The notes beneath the pieces were generated by a model, which saw only the letters and a program-made list of their open reading frames with translations, made no database searches and had not been told where the DNA came from. From Pseudomonas sp. GGS8 (GTDB lineage Bacteria; Pseudomonadota; Gammaproteobacteria; Pseudomonadales; Pseudomonadaceae), in the NCBI RefSeq assembly GCF_024168645.1, contig NZ_JALJWF010000001.1:4343501-4407500 (forward strand): 64,000 nt of DNA, given 5' to 3'. Position numbers and translations under genes: made by a program. Positions 24,680 through 32,925 of this stretch are shown here, one piece after another. Positions within the stretch are counted from its first letter, which is position 1, and every line of letters begins with the position of its first letter.

Positions 24680-25720
24680 CTACCGGGGCTCCATAATCCG
24701 TAGTACCGGGTGCCCGTCGATATCCTTGAGCGGAAAATACGAGCGGTGTGTCGCGGCATCCACGGCCACGACATGCGCGCGTGGGCCCACGCTGCCATTG
24801 CCGATTTTCGTGACCACTGCCCCCTTGACGTGGAACATCGACACAATGCCGGCCTCTCCAGCGACATAAAGTGTGTTCAGCACTGGATCGAACGCAAGCA
24901 CATCGGGGGCTCCCCCAGTATCGAATTCCTGGGTAACCCGCAGGGTGTGCATGTCCAGTACGAGGAGCTTGTCATTACCTTCGCACGCGATAAAGGCAAG
25001 CCGGTCACGCGGATTGATCAACAGGCCATGGTTGCCACGTGCCCCCGGCAGATCAATGCGCGCCACGATGTGGTCGGTCGCGGGATCGATCTCGATAAGT
25101 TGCCGACGAGTCTGGATATTGACGAAGATGTGTCGTGATATCGGGTCATATTGTGTATTGCCGACTTCACCTCCCAGTGGAATCGTCGCAACACGAGAGT
25201 TCGTGTTCACGTCGATCACCGTTTCGGTCTCGCCGTTTTCGTTCGATACGTAAAGCTTGTGAAGGTCAGGCGCATAAGCCATGCCGTCTGGATAGATGCC
25301 GCCTGGTATGCGACTGACAATTGCCAGGGTCGCTTCGTCTATTGCAACGATTTCGTTCGTACCCGTCGCTGAAGCGTAGACACGTGACAACTCAGGAATA
25401 ACGAGCACACCGTGTACCGACGAGACGTTCGCAATGCGCCCGACAACGCGGGACTCACGCATGTCAAAGGCGATAATTTCACCGTCACCAAGATGTGCAA
25501 TGAACATCAGGTTGCGCTCTGGATCGTAGCTCTCGTAGTCGAGCCGAGTGGCGCCACCGGGCAATGGAATGTCGGCGACGTGCTTCAGTGGCAAGTCGTT
25601 AATCGGCAGCTCGTCGGCGGCCTGACAGTAGCGAAAGCTTGCGAAGCCCATAACGGCTAGCACACTCAACAGAATCGCGAAGACTGGCAGAGCGAAACGT
25701 CGATTGTCTCGTATGTTCAT
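24680..25720 (-). CDS. YncE-like beta-propeller protein, membrane-anchored or periplasmic
   Basis: 346 residues. An N-terminal hydrophobic segment (about 10-30) acts as signal or anchor. The rest repeats a pattern of about 42 residues typical of YVTN/YncE propellers: LDYESYDPERNLMFIAHLGDGEIIAFDM, GVLVIPELSRVYASATGTNEIVAIDEAT, GMAYAPDLHKLYVSNENGETETVIDVNT, TQYDPISRHIFVNIQTRRQLIEIDPAT, and so on, about seven blades. Such proteins bind ligands or surfaces in the periplasm; enzymatic activity is not indicated. Neighbouring ChrB-domain and DedA-PAP2 genes on the same strand suggest one acquired stress-resistance unit, but functional linkage is inference. Confidence 0.82.
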   Translation of the reverse strand: MNIRDNRRFALPVFAILLSVLAVMGFASFRYCQAADELPINDLPLKHVADIPLPGGATRLDYESYDPERNLMFIAHLGDGEIIAFDMRESRVVGRIANVSSVHGVLVIPELSRVYASATGTNEIVAIDEATLAIVSRIPGGIYPDGMAYAPDLHKLYVSNENGETETVIDVNTNSRVATIPLGGEVGNTQYDPISRHIFVNIQTRRQLIEIDPATDHIVARIDLPGARGNHGLLINPRDRLAFIACEGNDKLLVLDMHTLRVTQEFDTGGAPDVLAFDPVLNTLYVAGEAGIVSMFHVKGAVVTKIGNGSVGPRAHVVAVDAATHRSYFPLKDIDGHPVLRIMEPR

Positions 25721-25851
25721 GAGGCCTTCTCCTGCTCGGACAAGGCGGGTTCAACCGCCTCGCCCAAGTCTCAACAATGCGCAGATCAGAATGTGCAGTG
25801 TTTCACTGCTCATGAGCCCAGTTCCGGGCTGGACCTCCGTGTGGACGCCTC

Positions 25852-26304
25852 TCACATCTGCGGAGGCCAATTATGCGACTCGCCCTGACACTTCTTGCAC
25901 CAGGCATAGAGGGCGTCATACATGATCAAACCATGTGCCAGCATTTCGTGGTCATCGGCATAACGCTGCGATAGTCCCAGCGAAATCGCATAGAGCCCGG
26001 CCGATTGCGGTGTCAGATCCAGGCGGGAGGTATCTGCTCCGCGCACGATTTTGGCCAACTGCTGCAAGGCAGGATCATTGAGTTGGTACTTGTTCAGGAA
26101 CGCATCAAAGCTGCACAGCTCACCTACGTGGGAAAGCTCAACACCCGGAATGTCATAAGACGTTGCATCTTTCTCGGCGGCAATCTGCAGAACCTCTCTG
26201 CTGGGCACGTACAAGAACTCGGCCTGGGGATCGATAAAATGAGTGATCAGCCAGGGACAGGCGATGCGGTCGATCTTGGGTCGTTCACGGGTAATCCACC
26301 TCAT
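25852..26304 (-). CDS. ChrB-domain protein (chromate-resistance family)
   Basis: 150 residues from the ATG at 26304, preceded by AGGAGG. MRWITRERPKIDRIACPWLITHFIDPQAEFLYVP is the start of the ChrB C-terminal domain, with DIPGVELSHVGELCSFDAFLNKY and IVRGADTSRLDLTPQSAGLYAISLGLS following. In full ChrB this domain is fused to an N-terminal part and regulates or aids chromate efflux; the stand-alone form is common in metal-resistance clusters. The C-terminal CKKCQGES could bind metal. No intact chromate transporter is adjacent. Confidence 0.82.
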   Translation of the reverse strand: MRWITRERPKIDRIACPWLITHFIDPQAEFLYVPSREVLQIAAEKDATSYDIPGVELSHVGELCSFDAFLNKYQLNDPALQQLAKIVRGADTSRLDLTPQSAGLYAISLGLSQRYADDHEMLAHGLIMYDALYAWCKKCQGESHNWPPQM

Positions 26305-26386
26305 GGAACACCTCCTGCCTAATTCAGTAGGCTGGGTGATCTGGCAGGCCCGGTGCCCGCCAGGGAATAGTTGATCGTTGCGCGCT

Positions 26387-26640
26387 CTAGCGCAGCAGGT
26401 GCACAGCCAAACCAACGAGTGCGCAGGCCGTCAGTACCTGAATCACACCGCGCTTGAAGCGGAACTGTGATTGGCCGGTTGCGACTATGTGGCTCGTCCG
26501 CAGAGAGCGCTCTGCTGACCGCTGTCTCAAGCTCCTGCAACGCCAAGTCGATCTGCTGCTTCGGCTTGCCTGAAAAGTAATCGATGTTGGTCAGCTGATC
26601 GTAGGCTTTACGCTTTAGTCCTGATTCAGGCCATGGGGAA
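26387..26640 (-). pseudogene. Frameshifted gene remnant
   Basis: Two minus-strand frames both look protein-like. The first reads KRKAYDQLTNIDYFSGKPKQQIDLALQELETAVSRALSADE (about 26640-26500). The second, shifted by one frame, reads SQFRFKRGVIQVLTACALVGLAVHLLR and ends at TAG 26387-26389. The second part is a basic patch plus a membrane helix, and its look recalls the C-terminus of a ChrA-type transporter, which would fit the neighbouring ChrB-domain gene, but that identity is uncertain. No single intact frame joins them. Confidence 0.45.
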
Positions 26641-26680
26641 GCGCTCCTTCAGAAGTAGGGCGGCAAACGACCCTGAACGG

Positions 26681-28720
26681 TCATTCATTTCTGTTTTTCA
26701 CCGTGCGAGCTAACAGAACCTGCCCATCCCAATCCGCATCTGCCGTTCCTTCGGTCCGGGAAACGAGCCGCCCACCGTCAAGAACGGCCGCTAGCATTCT
26801 GCACGGTGTATTCGCATCGGGTTGTGTTGACGTCAACGTGACGAGAGAGAGGGGGTGATAGAAACGTTCCTCGACAACCGAGCCCATCCACAGCGGTATT
26901 GTTCGCCCGTTTGTGAGCTCGATATCGACGACCCACAATCGAAGCACCAGGCGTGAACCGGCAGATCCACCATCGTTATACGGTCGAACGAGGGTCAGAC
27001 CGGGAAGGCGACCACTGGCGAAAAGAGGGATGACCGGAAGATCGGCAGGGTCAGCCTGGACGGTAAACCAGTTCAGCGTATTCAACAGTGTCCATGCCGC
27101 TGAGGTGCGCCATCCGTTGCGCTGCAGGACCTCTCGCAGATCCGGCAGGCCACCGGCCCATTGAAACGTCAGTGGCTCATTCGTCTCGCCAGTGAGGTCG
27201 ATACGCCGCACCGGCAGCTGCTGCCAATCCGACGTCCACCAATCGGTGGCAGCCATGGTCAACGTCCCCACCTTGACGGCATAGCGACTGCTGTCCGTCG
27301 TATGGTTACGATAGATATTGAAGCCGCCGGCGAGGAGAAGTGTCACACATCCGAGGGCGAGCAGCCCCGCTGAGCCAATGTGCTCGGCCTGCCGCCGCAG
27401 GTAGAAGAGGCTGAGTAGTGCCAGCCACGCGGATCCGAATGCCAGCCCCCCGAGCACGTCGGAAAGCCAATGCGCCCCGAGGTAGAGGCGCGAGAATGCA
27501 ATCAGAAATATCAGGGTGGCGGCGCCAAGAGCGACCACGAGGCGCCGTGCCGGGTGGGTATCACGCGCGATAAGGAAGGCGAGGAAACCGTATAGCACGA
27601 CATTGATCGTGCTATGGCCGCTGGGGAAGGAAAAGGCACTCCACCCGGAATAGAGAAGTTCTGCGGGGCGAGTTCGATACAACGCTACTTTGATGGCAAT
27701 GTTGAGCGCCGAAGCGCCGGCGATTGCAATCAGCCAATAGGCAGCGGTACGCCAGGCGCGTTTCCACATGAGCCACAGCAAGACAACAATCGTGACCGCC
27801 AGCACGACCTTGGTGTCGCCGAGTTCTGTGATGGCGATCATCACCGCATTGCCTGGTGCAGTGCGAAGATCCTGGAGCGCGCGGTATATCGCGCTATCGG
27901 CGAGCAGCAACGGGTCACCGTTGATGACGTCCTCAAGGACACCGAAGAAAAGCCATGCGGCACCGATGAGCAGGACCGTCGACAGTGCGAGAGCCCGTGC
28001 TTCGGGCCGTGAAGGATCGAGGAAGTGAGTGAGACTGCGGCTTAGCCAGGTGTCGTGGGTGCCGGCCCAGCTCCGCAACCGCTCCACTCCTGCGATGAGG
28101 CAGGGTATGCCGCGACGCAGCGTCCAGCGCACGATATGCAGGACCACCCAGCCCGCCGCGACTAGAATGACCAGCAGGATCGCGAGCGGCTTTGCCGCTG
28201 CACCGAGAACGCTGAACGTCGCGCCGACGAGCACACCGGGCAGGATATGCGACGGAGCCCAGGCGAGCGCCGACACGACATTGACGGCATAGAACCGACT
28301 GACCGCCATTCCCAGCGTGCCGGCGAGGAGCGGAACGAAGGCGCGGACGCCCGGCGTGAAGCGCGCGAAAAAGATACTTTTATCGCGATGACGGTTGAAA
28401 AAGGCTTCGCTGCGCTGAATCAGTTCAGGATGCCGGTTCAGTGGCCAGAGGCCAAGAATCTCGCGATGGTATCGGTGCCCGAGCCAGAACGAAAGACCAT
28501 CACCCGCAATGGCGCCTGACGTGGCGGCGATCAGCAACGGCCAGAGCAATAACACGCCGCTCGGCACCAGGGTGCTGAGCGCAATGATCACGGCGGTGCC
28601 GGGAACGACGACACCGATGATCGGGATTGACTCGGAAAGCGCCAGGAGAAACACGGCCAGATACGCGATATGCGGGTGCGCCGTGAGGAACTCGATGATC
28701 GATGAGACCAAGGACGTCAT
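26681..28720 (-). CDS. DedA-PAP2-LssY fusion membrane protein
   Basis: 679 residues from the ATG at 28720; longer starts have a non-hydrophobic leader. Three modules are visible. DedA/SNARE-associated domain (about 1-190) contains ESIPIIGVVVPGTAVI, GDGLSFWLGHRY and FFARFTPGVRAFVPLLAG. PAP2 phosphatase (about 260-450) has the full signature KVALYRTRP, FPSGHST and SRLYLGAHWLSD. A C-terminal LssY-like domain follows one more helix (about 480-679). DedA proteins flip polyprenyl phosphate or phospholipids and PAP2 dephosphorylates lipid pyrophosphates, so the fusion could recycle a lipid carrier across the inner membrane. It neighbours ChrB-like and propeller genes, as in metal-resistance islands. 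Confidence 0.88.
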   Translation of the reverse strand: MTSLVSSIIEFLTAHPHIAYLAVFLLALSESIPIIGVVVPGTAVIIALSTLVPSGVLLLWPLLIAATSGAIAGDGLSFWLGHRYHREILGLWPLNRHPELIQRSEAFFNRHRDKSIFFARFTPGVRAFVPLLAGTLGMAVSRFYAVNVVSALAWAPSHILPGVLVGATFSVLGAAAKPLAILLVILVAAGWVVLHIVRWTLRRGIPCLIAGVERLRSWAGTHDTWLSRSLTHFLDPSRPEARALALSTVLLIGAAWLFFGVLEDVINGDPLLLADSAIYRALQDLRTAPGNAVMIAITELGDTKVVLAVTIVVLLWLMWKRAWRTAAYWLIAIAGASALNIAIKVALYRTRPAELLYSGWSAFSFPSGHSTINVVLYGFLAFLIARDTHPARRLVVALGAATLIFLIAFSRLYLGAHWLSDVLGGLAFGSAWLALLSLFYLRRQAEHIGSAGLLALGCVTLLLAGGFNIYRNHTTDSSRYAVKVGTLTMAATDWWTSDWQQLPVRRIDLTGETNEPLTFQWAGGLPDLREVLQRNGWRTSAAWTLLNTLNWFTVQADPADLPVIPLFASGRLPGLTLVRPYNDGGSAGSRLVLRLWVVDIELTNGRTIPLWMGSVVEERFYHPLSLVTLTSTQPDANTPCRMLAAVLDGGRLVSRTEGTADADWDGQVLLARTVKNRNE

Positions 28721-29030
28721 ATTTCGCGGCTGCCTATGGAGTAGCAGTGGGGCGGCGATCGACACGGGTGTCTGTAATTCCCGTCTGCACAATCAGTTTG
28801 CACAACAGACTAAGCATAGCTACTCATTAACTATCGCTTCGCCCACCGGCTGCTTTTTGGTCCAGCGTCGAGACTCTCGGAGGCTGTGATGGCGAGCGAT
28901 TGCCTTCGCGATCAAGCGGCCGTGACTGAAATACCCGTCCGGGCAACCAGTGTTTCGGACGCGATCATGAACGGGTGGATGTGCGCTTCAGTCATGCCTG
29001 CAGACGGCAGGATTGCCTGGCCGTTTTAAC
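28721..29030. other. Intergenic, possible gene debris
   Basis: No intact gene. On the minus strand, about 29010-28915, NGQAILPSAGMTEAHIHPFMIASETLVARTGISVTAA is protein-like but has no proper start, so it may be a remnant. The promoter of the DedA-PAP2 gene should lie in 28730-28850; nothing strong was recognised. Confidence 0.3.
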
Positions 29031-29654
29031 TCAAGGATGTCGAGGAGGTTCTGACTGGGCCACGCTGGCTCTTAGCGCTCTGGCTACCTTGGCTTGAATC
29101 TCGTACGCAGGTGCCTCGACGGCTGTGTAATCACGGGTATAGCGAGTGGAAAACTCCCGAACCCCCCATTGCTGGTACTGCTGCACGTGCTTCAATTCAT
29201 GCGCCCACAGCGCGACATTGTTAAGTGCATCATCGGGACTGCGAAAGACGATGATGTCTATCAGGGTGACTGCAGTGACATCGGGATTCTGCAGCATGGT
29301 GTTTGCGGCGTTCAGTTCCACATCATCGCCTACCTTGTAGCGAGCGGAATCAAGCACTTGAATGTCATAGTAGGGTTCGAGTTGGGCGCGGATATTCAGC
29401 GGGATTGTCCGAATATCGCCCGTTGCCGCGGTGTTGCGCGATTGCACAATCCAACTCTGTAATCCAGTGGAAGCCATTTGGTTCATGCTTTCAAAGATCG
29501 GCCCCATTTCCTCTTTGGAGCCTGGAGCACAAAAACAAGTGACCACGCAGGCTTCGTACTGCCCTGCTGGGCAGGCGTAAACAGAAAACGAAGTGCCAAC
29601 GGAAAAGAGCAGTACCGATAACCGGAAAACTTGACGCAAAAAGACAACTGACAA
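29031..29654 (-). CDS. DUF4157-type secreted zinc-peptidase-like protein
   Basis: 207 residues from a TTG at 29654, chosen because GGGGAG lies six bases upstream and the protein then opens with a signal peptide (LSVVFLRQVFRLSVLLFSVGTSFSVYA). An in-frame ATG at 29702 is an alternative. The motif WAHELKHVQQYQQWG contains HELKH, the HExxH zinc-binding site used by the DUF4157 family. A cysteine-rich N-terminal part (CPAGQYEACVVTCFCAPG) may be disulphide-bonded. Family members are putative metallopeptidases, some fused to toxins; activity here is unproven. Confidence 0.72.
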   Translation of the reverse strand: MSVVFLRQVFRLSVLLFSVGTSFSVYACPAGQYEACVVTCFCAPGSKEEMGPIFESMNQMASTGLQSWIVQSRNTAATGDIRTIPLNIRAQLEPYYDIQVLDSARYKVGDDVELNAANTMLQNPDVTAVTLIDIIVFRSPDDALNNVALWAHELKHVQQYQQWGVREFSTRYTRDYTAVEAPAYEIQAKVARALRASVAQSEPPRHP

Positions 29655-29825
29655 TGGGGTCTCCCCGAGGTAGTGGCGGTCGGCAGGTGATGCTCTTGGC
29701 ATCTCGCACCCGGTGTTCAACGACGCGTTCGACCGCTGCGGCCACCGTTTGTTGCTCCAGAGCCCGCAGTCGCGCATTCAAGCGCCAGTTCGGCGCATCA
29801 CCCGGCACTTGGCGCAGACAATCAG
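29655..29825 (-). other. Intergenic, protein-like remnant
   Basis: A minus-strand frame across 29700-29825 (DCLRQVPGDAPNWRLNARLRALEQQTVAAAVERVVEHRVRDA) looks helical and gene-like but has no good start and merges into the signal-peptide region of the next gene in another frame. Family not recognised. Confidence 0.25.
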
Positions 29826-30326
29826 CTAAATCGAAAGACCAAGCCGATAGTCGCGCTCTGTCCCTTCTTGCCGAGACGCATGTTCGATCAAGAAGCCGCA
29901 CCGTTCGAGCACTTTTGCCGAGCCGATATTTCCAGCGTATACGCTGGCAACCAGCTGTTTAAGGTTCCAATGCAACTGCGCCTCCTGGATCAGATGCCTC
30001 ACCGCCAGTGTTGCCAGTCCCTGTCCGCAAGCGCTTTGGGCAATCCGATAGCCGACCTCTGCTGACCGCTCGGACATGTCGATGCCTTTGAGGTTCGCGC
30101 GGCCCACTATGTTTCCACCGTTATCTTCGATGATGAATGGGTGCCAGGTTCCGGCGGCAAACTCAGCTAAATAAGCTGCAATGTGCTCGGTGACGCCCTG
30201 CGCCGAGTAAAAAGCAGAATCGCGCGCGTCAATGTGGCGCTCGAACCATTCGCGGTTGTCCAGCTCGAACGTCAGCAACGCCTCAGCATCAGTACATTGC
30301 AGGGTACGAATTCTGACGGGCTTCAT
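29826..30326 (-). CDS. GNAT acetyltransferase, RimJ/RimL type
   Basis: 166 residues. The fold is readable: MKPVRIRTLQCTDAEALLTFELDNREWFERH at the N-terminus, FIIEDNGGNIVGRANLKGID as central strands, VGYRIAQSACGQGLATLAVRHLIQEA as the acetyl-CoA-binding motif A (Q-x-x-G-x-G/A), and VYAGNIGSAKVLERCGFL as motif B. RimJ/RimL-type GNATs acetylate N-termini of proteins or small amines; the substrate cannot be read from sequence. Apparently monocistronic. Confidence 0.87.
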   Translation of the reverse strand: MKPVRIRTLQCTDAEALLTFELDNREWFERHIDARDSAFYSAQGVTEHIAAYLAEFAAGTWHPFIIEDNGGNIVGRANLKGIDMSERSAEVGYRIAQSACGQGLATLAVRHLIQEAQLHWNLKQLVASVYAGNIGSAKVLERCGFLIEHASRQEGTERDYRLGLSI

Positions 30327-30437
30327 AAGGGCGCTCTCCTTGCGGGTAAAACTACTTGGATAATGGAGCAGTGGAACAACTGTCCGCCCTAGGCCGATCG
30401 CAGCCTGTCATGGTGGCGGACAGTCAGGACACTTGCG

Positions 30438-30758
30438 TCAGGCTTCGGCTTGATGAGCCACCCAGTGTTTCATCTCTTCGGCAATGAAGTGGTTGACCAG
30501 GTCGCTGTACATCTTCTCGATGGCATCCGGGCTCAGGCCCTCGGCTTCGGCCCACTCGCGTCGTGTCGCCAGCATGGCCTTGAAACGCTCCGGAGCGCGC
30601 ACCGAAGTCTCCGAGGTTTTGAACTTCGAGGCGGCCAACACGTAGTGAAAACGCTTGCCCAACAGCTTGATAACGGCTTGATCCAAGGCATCGATTTCGC
30701 GCCGGATATCTTCCATGCCTGCACACTCTGCGGGCTGCAATTGATTGATGACTTCCAT
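30438..30758 (-). CDS. PchB-like chorismate mutase-fold enzyme (isochorismate pyruvate lyase family)
   Basis: 106 residues, almost the same length as PchB. ECAGMEDIRREIDALDQAVIKLLGKRFHYVLAASKFKTSETSVRAPERFKAML follows the AroQ-gamma/PchB pattern, with Arg19, Arg36 and Lys47 at the positions of the PchB active-site basic residues. The position equivalent to PchB Gln90 is Glu94 (FIAEEMKHW). PchB makes salicylate from isochorismate and has weak chorismate mutase activity. No isochorismate synthase or siderophore gene is adjacent, so this is an orphan; chorismate mutase activity is the alternative. Confidence 0.78.
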   Translation of the reverse strand: MEVINQLQPAECAGMEDIRREIDALDQAVIKLLGKRFHYVLAASKFKTSETSVRAPERFKAMLATRREWAEAEGLSPDAIEKMYSDLVNHFIAEEMKHWVAHQAEA

Positions 30759-30816
30759 GTAGGTGACTCCGTTTGTTGAAAAAAATCGTGGGCTTCAAGT
30801 TTTGATTTTACGACGG

Positions 30817-31716
30817 CTACGCAGCCTCGCGGGCTCTGATAAATTCGATGAGTGCTTTCAAGGCGGGTGGCACATGGCGCCGGCTTGAGTAGTAAAGAAA
30901 GAACCGGCTGGGCGGTGCTTTCCACTCTTGGAGTATTTCTCTGAGATGCCCGTTCCGGAGATCGTCGCGCACCAGCTCCTCGTAGACATAGGCAATACCA
31001 GCGCCATCTTTCGCTGCCTGGATCATCAGCGCATCGTCTTCCAGAATCAGCGGGCCGGTGACGGATAACCGTATCGGTTGACCATCGGCTTGATACTCCC
31101 AGGCGTAAAGTTTGCCACTGGGAAAACGCCTGGCAATGCACGCATGGTCGAGCAAGTCGCGGGGGACGTGCGCGGTTCCCTTCGCGGCCAGATAAGCATC
31201 CGCAGCAACGGTCACGAACGATTGAGGGGCGCCGATCGGGACCGCGATCATGTCACCGGCCAGGCTTTCACCAAAGCGGACTCCAGCGTCAAACCCCTCA
31301 TTCACGATATCAGTCAATCCATCATCGGTGATCAGGTCCAACTGAATACGTGGATACCTGGCCACGAAGGGCGCGAGCACTTTCGCAAACACGATGCGAG
31401 CCGCTGGACGCGCCACGTTGAGGCGAAGTTTGCCAGCGGGCACTTCCTGCATCGAGGTCAATTGCGCCAATGCATCGTTAACCTGGAGCAGGGATGGAAC
31501 CAGCGTCGCCAATAGCTGCTGGCCGGCCTCGGTCGGGGTCACGCTACGCGTGGTTCGGTTCAGCAGTCGGATGCCCAAACGTGCTTCCAAGGCTCGCATT
31601 GCGTGACTCAACGCGGAAGCCGAAACGCCACGCTCGTCGGCGGCCTTGCGAAAGCTGCGATGGCGAGCGACGGCGGCAAAGGCATCGAGTTCAGAGAGGT
31701 CGGGGTGATAACTCAT
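30817..31716 (-). CDS. LysR-family transcriptional regulator
   Basis: 299 residues. The N-terminal winged HTH (about 1-65) is typical: DLSELDAFAAVARHRSFRKAADERGVSASALSHAMRALEARLGIRLLNRTTRSVTPTEAGQQLL. The C-terminal effector domain contains KLRLNVARPAARIVFAKVLAPFVARYPRIQLDL and GFDAGVRFGESLAGDMIAVPIG, the pattern of the large LysR subgroup that controls adjacent oxidoreductases. It is divergent from the aldo-keto reductase gene across 92 bases and probably regulates it and itself. Confidence 0.93.
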   Translation of the reverse strand: MSYHPDLSELDAFAAVARHRSFRKAADERGVSASALSHAMRALEARLGIRLLNRTTRSVTPTEAGQQLLATLVPSLLQVNDALAQLTSMQEVPAGKLRLNVARPAARIVFAKVLAPFVARYPRIQLDLITDDGLTDIVNEGFDAGVRFGESLAGDMIAVPIGAPQSFVTVAADAYLAAKGTAHVPRDLLDHACIARRFPSGKLYAWEYQADGQPIRLSVTGPLILEDDALMIQAAKDGAGIAYVYEELVRDDLRNGHLREILQEWKAPPSRFFLYYSSRRHVPPALKALIEFIRAREAA

Positions 31717-31808
31717 GAATATCGTTCAGTAGTTCAAATACGATTACTCATCTTATCGTCACGAGACCTCTGCCGGATACTTCCTCCATCATTAGTGGAG
31801 AGGTCGCT

Positions 31809-32816
31809 ATGCAAAAGAATCGTCTTGGATCATCGGATTTTCTGATTTCGCCTATTGGCCTGGGGACATGGGCAATCGCCGGCACCGGCTGGGAGTACAG
31901 CTGGGGAGCACAGGATGACAAGGACAGCCTGGATGCACTTGAATATGCCGTCGAGCGCGGCGTGAACTGGATTGATACCGCTGCAGTTTATGGTTTGGGC
32001 CATGCAGAGCAATTAGTGGGGCAATTGCTGCGGCGGGTGCCGGCCTCACGGCGTCCTTTGGTGTTCACCAAAGGCAGTTTGGTCTGGGACCCGGTCACGA
32101 AGAAAATTTCGCATTCACTGGCCCCTCAATCCTTGCTCGCCGAGATCGACGCAAGCTTGCACCGGCTTCAAGTCGAGACGATCGATCTTTATCAGATCCA
32201 CTGGCCTGCTTTTCCTGCCGACGCCAGCAGTGAAGGGATTGAAATGGCGCTTTCGGCGTTGGCAGCCGCACGCGATCAAGGAAAGATTCGCGCTATCGGT
32301 GTATCGAATTTCGATGTCGCTCAACTCAAGCGAGCGCAGGCAGTGACAGAGATCGTTTCGCTCCAGCCGCCGTACTCGGCCTTGATGCGGGACATCGAGA
32401 AGGACGTTCTGCCATTCTGCGAACAGGCCGGGATGGGTGTCCTTGCCTATTCCACGCTTCAATCAGGGCTGCTTTCCGGCAGCATGACGCGCGAACGCAT
32501 CTCGCAACTGCCCGAAGACGATTGGCGCAAGGCCCGAAGTGCTGATTTCCAGGAGCCCCGTTTGAGTGCGAACCTGGCATTGGTTGACGTCATGGCACGC
32601 ATTGGAGAAAGGCATGGGGTGGGCGCCGCTGCGGTCGCCATCGCCTGGGTGCTTCGCCAACCGGTAGTGACAGGCGCCATTGTCGGAGCCCGCCATCGCG
32701 CACAAGTAGACGGGCTGATTGCGGCTTTGGAGTTGCGCCTTAGCGCTGCGGAAATCGACGAAATTCGACCGTTCCTGCCGGCGGGCATGGGCACGAATGT
32801 GCCTGGTGCCGCCTGA
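31809..32816 (+). CDS. Aldo/keto reductase
   Basis: 335 residues of the AKR barrel. N-terminal LGSSDFLISPIGLGTWAIAG; catalytic tetrad segments NWIDTAAVYGLGHAEQLVG (Asp and Tyr), VFTKGSL (Lys) and LYQIHWPAF (His); and NADPH-binding GAIVGARHRAQVDGLI near the C-terminus. It reduces aldehydes or ketones with NADPH; the substrate is unknown. The ATG has GGAGAGG upstream. A divergent LysR gene suggests inducible expression. Confidence 0.92.
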   Translation: MQKNRLGSSDFLISPIGLGTWAIAGTGWEYSWGAQDDKDSLDALEYAVERGVNWIDTAAVYGLGHAEQLVGQLLRRVPASRRPLVFTKGSLVWDPVTKKISHSLAPQSLLAEIDASLHRLQVETIDLYQIHWPAFPADASSEGIEMALSALAAARDQGKIRAIGVSNFDVAQLKRAQAVTEIVSLQPPYSALMRDIEKDVLPFCEQAGMGVLAYSTLQSGLLSGSMTRERISQLPEDDWRKARSADFQEPRLSANLALVDVMARIGERHGVGAAAVAIAWVLRQPVVTGAIVGARHRAQVDGLIAALELRLSAAEIDEIRPFLPAGMGTNVPGAA

Positions 32817-32925
32817 CACTAATGGCAGAGGTGAGTGTTCAGTTCTTCTATTGAATTGAATGCAGGCGTTCGATGGGTAGTAGAGCGGTCGATCAAGATC
32901 GCAATGCTACCCACCGGGGCACTCA

